From contig JAZQRM010000049.1 of assembly GCA_045629585.1 (NCBI GenBank), positions 1-64,000 on the forward strand: a stretch of DNA of 64,000 nucleotides, read 5' to 3'. The notes under the pieces were generated by a model. That model had not been told where the DNA came from. It was given only the letters and a program-made list of their open reading frames with translations, and searched no databases. How positions within the stretch are numbered: position 1 is the first letter of the stretch; every line of letters begins with the position of its first letter. Position numbers and translations under genes: made by a program. The stretch is from Taishania sp045629585 (GTDB taxonomy: Bacteria > Bacteroidota > Bacteroidia > Flavobacteriales_D > Crocinitomicaceae). Positions 17,442-24,782 of the stretch are shown one piece after another.

Positions 17442-18560
17442 TTATTTATTCAACATAACAGGCATTACTAGCATTAGAATATCTTCGTCTGGATTAACTC
17501 CATCTACAGGTGTTAAAATTCCTGCTCTTGAGGATTCAGACATCTCTAATTTAACCTCTTTGGTGTCAATGTTATTCAACATTTCCATCAAGAATTTAGA
17601 GTTAAAACCTATTTCTAAATCTTCGCCATTATAATTACAAGTAAGTCTTTCGCGTGCTTCATTGTTGAAATCTAAATCTTCAGCGGATAAGGATAATTCC
17701 GACCCAGCGATATGTAACTTAATTTGATGCGTTGTTTTATTAGCGAATATAGAAACTCGTTTTATAGAACCTAAAAATTGTGCGCGATCAATCGTTAGTA
17801 CATTTGGATTTTCCTTAGGGATAACCGCTTCATAATTGGGATATTTTCCGTCAATTAATCTACAAACTAGAGTAATATCACCAAATGTGAAAACTGCACT
17901 TGATTCGTTATATTCAATCTGAACTTCTAGGTCTGCGCTTAAGTTTGATTTAAGTAAAATAAGGGGTTTTTTAGGTAGAATAAAAGACGAACTTCCTTCT
18001 GCAGAAGCATCATTTCTTTTGTATCTAACTAATTTGTGTGCATCAGTTGCAACAAAGATTATATCTCTTGCTGTAAATTGACAAAAAACACCACTCATCA
18101 CAGGTCTTAAATCATCATTACCTGTGGCAAATAAGGTTTTATTAATAGCAGAGCTTATAATTTCACCTGAAATGCGAACAGTCGAACTTCCCTCAATTGT
18201 TGGCGTTTTTGGATATTCTTCGCCATTATAACCAACCATTTTTGATTTACCATTATCGTATGCAATTTCTATTGCATATGTATTGGGATCAATGGAAAAA
18301 GTACAGGGTTGATCTGGAAGATTTTTCAAAACATCTAACAAAAGTTTTGCGGGTACAGCAATTCGACCGCTTTCATTAGCTTCTACTTCCATACTTGTTC
18401 GCATGGTTGTTTCCAAGTCAGATGCTGAAATAGTCAATTGATCCGGAGTAATTTCAAATAAAAAATTATCTAAAATTGGTAAAGTATTGCTTGTACTTAA
18501 TACCCCCGAAATGCTCTGTAAATGACGCAATAGGGTAGTACTTGAAGTAATGAAATTCAT
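17442..18560 (-). CDS. dnaN: DNA polymerase III sliding clamp, beta subunit
   Basis: 372 residues, the usual length for the three-domain clamp that encircles DNA and tethers polymerase III. The N-terminal region (TTLLRHLQSISGVL, LPILDNFLFE), the central LVRYKRNDA and the C-terminal end LMLVMPVML are typical of DnaN. It is not next to dnaA or an origin here. A promoter with both elements lies just upstream and a terminator just downstream, so it is a single-gene unit although the gldFG cluster upstream runs the same way. Confidence 0.96.
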   Translation of the reverse strand: MNFITSSTTLLRHLQSISGVLSTSNTLPILDNFLFEITPDQLTISASDLETTMRTSMEVEANESGRIAVPAKLLLDVLKNLPDQPCTFSIDPNTYAIEIAYDNGKSKMVGYNGEEYPKTPTIEGSSTVRISGEIISSAINKTLFATGNDDLRPVMSGVFCQFTARDIIFVATDAHKLVRYKRNDASAEGSSSFILPKKPLILLKSNLSADLEVQIEYNESSAVFTFGDITLVCRLIDGKYPNYEAVIPKENPNVLTIDRAQFLGSIKRVSIFANKTTHQIKLHIAGSELSLSAEDLDFNNEARERLTCNYNGEDLEIGFNSKFLMEMLNNIDTKEVKLEMSESSRAGILTPVDGVNPDEDILMLVMPVMLNK

Positions 18561-18585
18561 TTTTTTATCCTTTATGTTGATAACT

Positions 18586-18618
18586 CAAAGCTATAAACTT
18601 GTGACGTATGATTTGCAA
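18586..18618 (-). promoter_or_regulatory. Promoter of dnaN (-33 and -7)
   Basis: On the minus strand TTG (18618-18616), 22 nt, then TAGCTTTG (18593-18586), matching TTG-N17-23-TAnnTTTG. It ends 25 nt before the ATG. Confidence 0.6.
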
Positions 18619-18653
18619 GTTTATAGAGGAGTTATCCGATTTTTATTAACAAT

Positions 18654-19727
18654 TTAATCTTTTCTATAATGTTCTGGTGAATGGATTACCATTTTTCCAG
18701 TTTGAATGGAGGAGAGGTCCAAAGGAAAATAGATATGTCCTTGAATAATTGGATCAAATGCATAATATTGACATTTCACCAATTCTCCACTCGGTAATAC
18801 AGCCCAAAATTTTGTTGTATTATAAGAAACTGACTCTCCAAATTCGTTAACGGAAGCCTCTGATGATTGTTCACGGTACATCCTAATAATCTTGGATTCA
18901 CCTGTTTTTAAAGTAAGATTAAGCTTACAAAACGGTGAAGTACGTTTTAAACTATCAACTTGTTTTTCGTTTAATGAAAAATTAGGGATGTCATAGTGTA
19001 TTTTTTTAAAGCGGTTGAGGTACAGCATAACATTTGCGGTATCTACATTATTTAGTATTACTTGTTGTTGCTTTACTTTAAAATCATGATTACCTATGTT
19101 TTCGACGCTAAAAGAACGAGCCGGTTGTAGTGGGAAATCTACACTAACTTTTGCAATTTCATGTGGTTCATAGCTAAAGATGTTCGTACATTGCCATTTT
19201 CTTTTATCTCCAAAAAAGCGAGGTTCAATGATTCCATATACACCTTTTATGTTCATTAAAACAGGTCTATCCGAAAGTTCACCCCCTGCTTCTTGCAACA
19301 TCATCACTTGTCCTAGGTGATCTTTTGATGGAGGTCCGATGAACCATGTTTTATTCAATTTTCCATTTTTAAAGTAATCAACTTTAATATGGCGGGTAAT
19401 CATTATTTTCTTGAAATTGTCTGTTGATCCTTCCTCTAAATACCCTTTGAATTCAATTTTTTGAGCGGCATCTAATACAAAATCTACACTTTCCAAGCTT
19501 ACACAATTACCATTTTCATCCGTCCATTTTCCATTTTTGTCTTTACGGATATCCATCTTGCCAAAGTCATCTGTGATGATGAATCGATCGATATTCTCGA
19601 TGTCTTTAATAGCAAAATTAATGAGCTCGGTTTCTACGGATGATTTACTACCTTTAACGGTTTTGTATCCAATATAGACTAATACGGCTACAACGAGTAC
19701 TCCTATGATTAATTTAGTGTTTTTCAT
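18654..19727 (-). CDS. DUF4340 membrane-anchored protein, third gene of the gldFG operon
   Basis: 357 residues with one N-terminal transmembrane anchor (about 5-22) and a long periplasmic part, the DUF4340 pattern. DUF4340 proteins regularly accompany GldG/ABC-2-type auxiliary proteins, and here the start is 1 nt from the gldG stop, which suggests translational coupling and a partner role in the same complex. The precise role in gliding or secretion is not established. Confidence 0.75.
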   Translation of the reverse strand: MKNTKLIIGVLVVAVLVYIGYKTVKGSKSSVETELINFAIKDIENIDRFIITDDFGKMDIRKDKNGKWTDENGNCVSLESVDFVLDAAQKIEFKGYLEEGSTDNFKKIMITRHIKVDYFKNGKLNKTWFIGPPSKDHLGQVMMLQEAGGELSDRPVLMNIKGVYGIIEPRFFGDKRKWQCTNIFSYEPHEIAKVSVDFPLQPARSFSVENIGNHDFKVKQQQVILNNVDTANVMLYLNRFKKIHYDIPNFSLNEKQVDSLKRTSPFCKLNLTLKTGESKIIRMYREQSSEASVNEFGESVSYNTTKFWAVLPSGELVKCQYYAFDPIIQGHIYFPLDLSSIQTGKMVIHSPEHYRKD

Positions 19728-19728
19728 A

Positions 19729-21513
19729 CTATTTTTTTGTGTTCACTTTTTTCCTTCTCCAAGCAATAATAAATGCAATTAAAAGAATAGTTACTGATGG
19801 TATAACTAAGTTGATGATTTTGTATGTTTTTGAATTATCAATAATTTTTGATTTATCCATTTTTGGAATATCGATTTGACGACTTCTGATATCTAAAACA
19901 GAGTTGTCCCCCATCGTGTAATCCACCAAATTTTGGAAAAACTCTTGATTACCATAAAACATTATTTTATTCAACCTTGCCATGTCTTGATCCATTCGTA
20001 GTTCATTAAATTGTTGAGGACGATACATCATCTCACCAGTCGCTTTATTGACCATTGAGTCATAAGCGTTTTCAATGAATCGGCCATTTCCAACTAAGAC
20101 AACTTTAGATTCTGTCACTCCATCTTGAATAAAGCGCGATTCCGGATTATTCATGTATTCATCAACAATTCGTGTTTTGAAATGGGATGTAAATACGCCC
20201 TCGGCGATACCAGCTATACATTTTTTATTCGTTTCAGCTGTTATATCCACAGCAAATTGGGGCGAAACTCCATATTGCAAAGGCATTCCTAAAGCGACTA
20301 AAGGAGCGAGCCCTGATACGGTTGAATTGGTAGAACTTGTAAGTATAGGAGATACCGCTATATTTTCAACAGATTGGACAAACTGTATTTCACTTACATA
20401 TTTAAAAGAAACAGGTTCCAAATTCTTTGATATTGCGTGTATGGATGGAGTTGATAATACGTTGTAGTACCATGGTAAAACATTGTTATTTGCAAAAGGA
20501 AAAATTCTCAAATTACATTGAGCATCCATTACAAGATTTTCATTCAACTTCATTCCATAGTCGAATAAGAGGCGTTCCATCCCTGTTGAATAACGTAAAG
20601 CATGTGTTGTTCCAGTTGCTTTAAGAGTATCTTCATTTACATTTAAGGCGTCCAAAAATGCCATTAATCGACCTCCACGCATTACGAATTGATCTATGAT
20701 AAATAGATCTTTAGGATTAAACGGCTTAGTAGGTCTAGCCACAATCAAGCCGTCAATATGGTCTAAAGCACCTAATTGTTGGTTAATCTCTACGTCAACA
20801 ATTGAATAATAAGGTGAAATCAATGCTCTGGCTCTCTGAGTAGCGGGGATAGGTAATTCTCCTTGTCCGTGTAGAAAAGCGATGGTTTTTCTTTTTTCTA
20901 CCACAACGCGACGCATTGCGCTTATTAAATTATATTCTAGATTGTTTATTGCGTTGTCAATACTTTGTGTAATGGATTCCAGTGTTTGAGGTTGTCCTGA
21001 TCGAGATCCTGGCATAAATTGGATGATGTTTACATCTGTTGCGCCGTAATTAATGATCGCACCAGGCCAGATCAATAGTTTTTGGTCGACTCCATCCTTA
21101 TTAAAGGTCAAATCAATTGGAATAATTCCTTTTCCTTGTGCAAAAAGTTGATCTTGAAGTTCACGGCGTTCTTCTTCCGTTCCCTCATTGGGATCGATAA
21201 ACATATACTCAAGTCTTTTACCTGTATATTGTTTAAACTCTTTTATTTTGTGTTCGATAGCATTCTTCAACTGCATAACTTCTGCAGGAAGTTTTCCATC
21301 TAAATAAATTTTTATGGTCATTCTACCACTGTAGATGGAGTCATTCTCTAAGAATTTAATTGATCCATCAGCTAAAGAAAAACGCTTGTCGTTTGTCATG
21401 TCAAAGCGTTTGTTGGAATAGGCACTAATAACGTTAATCGCAACGATTCCAACTAATAGAATGATTAAGGAAGACCATCCGATTAGTCTTTTATTTGAAG
21501 TCTTTTCTTTCAT
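19729..21513 (-). CDS. gldG: Gliding-motility ABC transporter auxiliary protein GldG
   Basis: 594 residues. One transmembrane helix near the N-terminus (about 13-31), a large periplasmic ABC-transporter auxiliary domain (contains KRKTIAFLHGQGELP and a LMAFLDALN block) and a second helix close to the C-terminus before RRKK. In Flavobacterium johnsoniae GldG works with GldF and the ATPase GldA and is needed for gliding; related genes also occur in non-gliders. The gldA gene is not in this window. Tight operon: 1 nt from gldF upstream and 1 nt from the DUF4340 gene downstream. Confidence 0.92.
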   Translation of the reverse strand: MKEKTSNKRLIGWSSLIILLVGIVAINVISAYSNKRFDMTNDKRFSLADGSIKFLENDSIYSGRMTIKIYLDGKLPAEVMQLKNAIEHKIKEFKQYTGKRLEYMFIDPNEGTEEERRELQDQLFAQGKGIIPIDLTFNKDGVDQKLLIWPGAIINYGATDVNIIQFMPGSRSGQPQTLESITQSIDNAINNLEYNLISAMRRVVVEKRKTIAFLHGQGELPIPATQRARALISPYYSIVDVEINQQLGALDHIDGLIVARPTKPFNPKDLFIIDQFVMRGGRLMAFLDALNVNEDTLKATGTTHALRYSTGMERLLFDYGMKLNENLVMDAQCNLRIFPFANNNVLPWYYNVLSTPSIHAISKNLEPVSFKYVSEIQFVQSVENIAVSPILTSSTNSTVSGLAPLVALGMPLQYGVSPQFAVDITAETNKKCIAGIAEGVFTSHFKTRIVDEYMNNPESRFIQDGVTESKVVLVGNGRFIENAYDSMVNKATGEMMYRPQQFNELRMDQDMARLNKIMFYGNQEFFQNLVDYTMGDNSVLDIRSRQIDIPKMDKSKIIDNSKTYKIINLVIPSVTILLIAFIIAWRRKKVNTKK

Positions 21514-21514
21514 T

Positions 21515-22246
21515 TTATTTTTTTATTGATCGAACAACTGTTAACGCAGCGTATAAAAATGCTGTGATTACGGAAAAGAAATAAACTAAGTCACTGGTAT
21601 CAATTACTCCTCTACGGATAGAATCATAATGCTGTGAAATACCAAAATATTGAAGAATTTTGTCTAATTCACCCATTAAATTAAAGTTTCCAAGTCGTGT
21701 AAATCCATCATAAAACAACCAACAAAAGAACATTCCGACAATGAATGCAACGATTTGATTGGAGGTCAATGCAGATGAAAAAATTCCGATAGATACAAAT
21801 ACAGATCCCAAAAGAATTAAGCCAACATAGGATGTGAGTGTCGCTCCATGATCAAATCTTTCTGGATGTAAGGATAATTTATAAACGGATATATAATAAA
21901 TTACCGTAGGTAATATCGCAAATACGAGTAAGGTTACAGAGGCAAAGTATTTTGCTAAAATAATCTTAATATTACTGATTGGACGTGTATAGAGAAGTTC
22001 GATAGTCCCTGTTCTTCTTTCTTCCGCAATACTACGCATGGTGATAGCGGGAATTAAAATAAAAAATAAGTTAGGGGCTAAATTGAAAAAGGGAATTAAA
22101 TCCGCAATTCCACCATCTAGTAAGTTGGTTTCACCTGGGGTGATCCATAAAAAAATACCTGTTCCAATTAAAAAGATTATAATAAAAATATAACCAATTA
22201 TTGAACTCAGAAAACTTTTTATTTCTTTGAAATAAAGGGCTCTCAT
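21515..22246 (-). CDS. gldF: Gliding-motility ABC transporter permease GldF
   Basis: 243 residues, ABC-2-type permease with about six transmembrane helices. The N-terminal MRALYFKEIKSFLSS and the block MRSIAEERRTGTIELLYTRP are typical of GldF/ABC-2 permeases. The start is set at 22246: the longer frame begins at 22273, but that ATG falls inside a TAnnTTTG promoter element. First gene of gldF-gldG-DUF4340; the ATPase partner GldA must be encoded elsewhere. Confidence 0.93.
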   Translation of the reverse strand: MRALYFKEIKSFLSSIIGYIFIIIFLIGTGIFLWITPGETNLLDGGIADLIPFFNLAPNLFFILIPAITMRSIAEERRTGTIELLYTRPISNIKIILAKYFASVTLLVFAILPTVIYYISVYKLSLHPERFDHGATLTSYVGLILLGSVFVSIGIFSSALTSNQIVAFIVGMFFCWLFYDGFTRLGNFNLMGELDKILQYFGISQHYDSIRRGVIDTSDLVYFFSVITAFLYAALTVVRSIKK

Positions 22247-22270
22247 TGTTTTGTTAAAATTTATGAATCT

Positions 22271-22278
22271 CAAAAATA
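22271..22278 (-). promoter_or_regulatory. -7 promoter element of gldF
   Basis: Reads TATTTTTG on the minus strand and ends 24 nt before the chosen gldF ATG. No clear -33 element. Confidence 0.5.
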
Positions 22279-22346
22279 AGATTAAGTTTTGAAATACGGC
22301 ACTTTCAAAGCTTTAAACCTATTAAACGGTTACTAAAGAAGTTTTA

Positions 22347-23156
22347 TTATATGTCTAACTGATTTAAAACCGCTCTTACAGAACCTTTATCTAATAATAA
22401 TTTCTGTGCTTCCTGGTAATTAAGATATTTTACTTTTTCTAAAATCATTTGAACGCCTCGATCTATCAGCTTGTCATTTGTCAATTGCATGTCTACCATT
22501 CTATTTCCTTTAACATGTCCCAACTTTATCATTAGAGTTGTAGATATCATATTAAGAACAAGTTTTTGAGCCGTTCCACTTTTCATTCGTGTGCTACCGG
22601 TTACAAATTCAGGACCTACTTCAATTGTGATTGAATGTATGGCGGTTTGTTCTATTGGATTTCCTGGGTTGCAAGTAATACTAGCTGTTAATATTCCATT
22701 CTCATTAGCGGTTTTCAAAGCACTTAACACGTAGGGTGTCGTGCCTGATGCCGCGATTCCGATCAATGTATCTTGTTGATTGATGCCAAAAGCCTGTAAA
22801 TCTTTCCAACCTTGACCTGTATCATCTTCTGCAAACTCCACTGCTTTTCGGATTGCTTGATCTCCTCCAGCCATTATACCAACAACTCTCCCAAAGTCAA
22901 CTCCAAAAGTTGGTGGGCATTCGCTTGCATCAACAATTCCGAGTCGACCAGAGGTACCAGCACCTAAATAAAATAGCCTTCCGCCTTCTTTCATTCTTAG
23001 ATAACAATCGTCAATGAATTTTTCGATTGAATGAAGTTTTTTTTGCACCGCGAATGCTACTTTCTGATCTTCCTCATTGATTTTAGTTAAAAGCGCAAGT
23101 GTTTCAAGTCTTTCTAAATCGGAATGATGAGATTCTGCTTCTGTGATCTTTTTCAT
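22347..23156 (-). CDS. murQ: N-acetylmuramic acid 6-phosphate etherase MurQ
   Basis: 269 residues. MurQ cleaves the lactyl ether of MurNAc-6-phosphate to give GlcNAc-6-phosphate and D-lactate, a step of cell-wall sugar recycling. The sugar-isomerase (SIS) fold shows GAGTSGRLGIVDASECPPTFG (the family signature) and a second block TGSTRMKSGTAQKLVLNM. The length is a little below the usual ~300 because the N-terminus is short. It is last in an operon with a phosphoribosyltransferase (1 nt apart) and a rhomboid-like gene; no sugar kinase or transporter is adjacent. Confidence 0.95.
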   Translation of the reverse strand: MKKITEAESHHSDLERLETLALLTKINEEDQKVAFAVQKKLHSIEKFIDDCYLRMKEGGRLFYLGAGTSGRLGIVDASECPPTFGVDFGRVVGIMAGGDQAIRKAVEFAEDDTGQGWKDLQAFGINQQDTLIGIAASGTTPYVLSALKTANENGILTASITCNPGNPIEQTAIHSITIEVGPEFVTGSTRMKSGTAQKLVLNMISTTLMIKLGHVKGNRMVDMQLTNDKLIDRGVQMILEKVKYLNYQEAQKLLLDKGSVRAVLNQLDI

Positions 23157-23157
23157 T

Positions 23158-23655
23158 TTAAAAAAGTTGGGCTGAATAATTATTACTTTCTAGTGATACA
23201 GCAATATGATCTTGAAGAATTGTAGAAAGTCTTAATCCAAAGAAGTTAGCTTTAATAGGAAAACGTCTATGCTTTCGGTCTATTAATACAACAGTATATA
23301 TATGTCTAGGTTGTTCTTCCAGTATTTTTATTAATCCGTATTGCATAGTCTTACCTGAGTTTAAAACGTCATCTACAATAATTACGGTTTTATTTTGTAA
23401 CTCTTTACCATCGATGGTTAGTTTCACCGGTTGGCTAAGTGGTGACTCTTTATCTAAAATGATTTCAAAAAGAATGATTTTTTGCTCTGTATGCTGTTGC
23501 ATTACATTTTTCAGCAAATCAGCTAAAATAATACCATTACCTGTTATTCCACCGATATAAATTGTTTCGAGTGCAAAGGTGTTCTCCAGTAATTGAAAAG
23601 CCAAACGATTTATTTTTTGTTCAATTTGCTGGTGGTTTAATATTTCCTGTTTCAT
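23158..23655 (-). CDS. Phosphoribosyltransferase-fold protein (PyrR-like)
   Basis: 165 residues. The PRPP-binding loop VIIVDDVLNSGKTM is intact, preceded by a type I PRTase core with ETIYIGGITGNGIILAD. The last part DRKHRRFPIKANFFG resembles PyrR and hypoxanthine-type enzymes. It may be a uracil or purine phosphoribosyltransferase or a PyrR-like regulator; the base cannot be decided. It lies between the rhomboid-like gene (14 nt) and murQ (1 nt). Confidence 0.8.
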   Translation of the reverse strand: MKQEILNHQQIEQKINRLAFQLLENTFALETIYIGGITGNGIILADLLKNVMQQHTEQKIILFEIILDKESPLSQPVKLTIDGKELQNKTVIIVDDVLNSGKTMQYGLIKILEEQPRHIYTVVLIDRKHRRFPIKANFFGLRLSTILQDHIAVSLESNNYSAQLF

Positions 23656-23669
23656 TTCAAAAAATTGAT

Positions 23670-24605
23670 TTATGGGAGTTCTTTTAAGTTTTCAATTACC
23701 CATCGGTTATTTTTACCAAGGGCTAATATTTTCAGGTAATACCTTCTTGCTTCAGAAAAATCTCCCTTTTCATGTGCAGCATGAGCAAGTAAAGATAAGC
23801 GGTACACCTTAATTCGTCTATAATTTTCTGCAGCTACGTAATTGCTATTGTCTAAATCTAAAGCTTTTACGTAGTAGATTTCAGCTTGGTCTAAATCTTG
23901 ATTATTGTGGGCTTCAATTCCATTATAGGTTTGCCACATTGAATTCCAAGGCGCATAGAATAATGAGATAGAGAGTACTAGAATGAAAGAAAAAGGAATA
24001 AGAAATTTGTAAGGGGATGGCAGACGTTCGGAGTAAAAGAAGATAATACCCCAGATTACACCGCCAACCTTCGCACCAATTGTTACTTTATCTTCTAACC
24101 AATAGTTGCTTAAGGCAAAGAATATAAGTGAACCAATTACAGCAATGGCAATTGGAATAGCAACCTTTTGATTTGCTCTTCGGACAAAAATGGTATGTAG
24201 TGTGGAGTAAATAAATAGCGCAAAAAGAGAGGATGAGATTCCGATACCAGCATCATCAGAGATATTTAATTGAATTATTGATCCTATGATAGCACTGAAG
24301 AAACCAAAAAAAGCGAGAAATCTCCACCCTTTGTACCGTTCTAGATAAAAACCAAAAAAAAGCAAACCAGAGACATTTAATAATAAATGCCAATAATTTT
24401 CATGAATGAGTGTGTTTAGAAACAATCCATAGAAGTGACCTTTGAAAATTAGGATTGCACTAGGAGCTCCCATGTCTAGCATGTCCTCAATGTCTACATT
24501 CCAGTCGTTAGCTAAAATCACAAGAACAATATAATACACGATTAGTAACACCGTAAATAATGTGGTGTACCAAGGGAAAGGGATATGCTGAAATCGTTTA
24601 TTCAT
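23670..24605 (-). CDS. Rhomboid-like membrane protein with altered catalytic His and C-terminal TPR
   Basis: 311 residues from the chosen start. A rhomboid-type core of six or more helices spans about 15-210. The L1/TM2 motif WHLLLN gives H73 and N77, and GISSS gives the Ser at 124, but the TM6 motif that is normally AH-x-G-G reads AKVGG, with Lys 179 in place of the dyad His. Residues about 225-311 form TPR-like helices (GIEAHNNQDLDQAEIYYVKAL). Serine-protease activity is therefore doubtful; binding or chaperone functions are known for pseudo-rhomboids. Start at 24605 is chosen over 24752 because a TAnnTTTG element lies at 24618-24625 and upstream residues are basic and atypical. Confidence 0.8.
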   Translation of the reverse strand: MNKRFQHIPFPWYTTLFTVLLIVYYIVLVILANDWNVDIEDMLDMGAPSAILIFKGHFYGLFLNTLIHENYWHLLLNVSGLLFFGFYLERYKGWRFLAFFGFFSAIIGSIIQLNISDDAGIGISSSLFALFIYSTLHTIFVRRANQKVAIPIAIAVIGSLIFFALSNYWLEDKVTIGAKVGGVIWGIIFFYSERLPSPYKFLIPFSFILVLSISLFYAPWNSMWQTYNGIEAHNNQDLDQAEIYYVKALDLDNSNYVAAENYRRIKVYRLSLLAHAAHEKGDFSEARRYYLKILALGKNNRWVIENLKELP

Positions 24606-24617
24606 GTTCAATATATA

Positions 24618-24625
24618 CAAAGTTA
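24618..24625 (-). promoter_or_regulatory. -7 promoter element of the rhomboid-PRT-murQ operon
   Basis: Reads TAACTTTG on the minus strand, 12 nt before the ATG at 24605. No -33 element at the usual distance. Confidence 0.5.
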
Positions 24626-24722
24626 GGGTAATAATGATACGGAAGTATCTGAAAAAACACAAACTTTTAAAAAAACATACATTTCTATTACGAAATCGTT
24701 TTAGTACTTGGTATTTTATACT

Positions 24723-24730
24723 TATTTTTG
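24723..24730 (+). promoter_or_regulatory. -7 promoter element of carB
   Basis: TATTTTTG matches TAnnTTTG, 52 nt before the carB ATG, giving a leader of about 45 nt. No obvious -33 TTG. Confidence 0.5.
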
Positions 24731-24782
24731 CACTCGATTTAATACGACTCAAATTTAAATTGAATTCCTAAAAGAGCATAAA

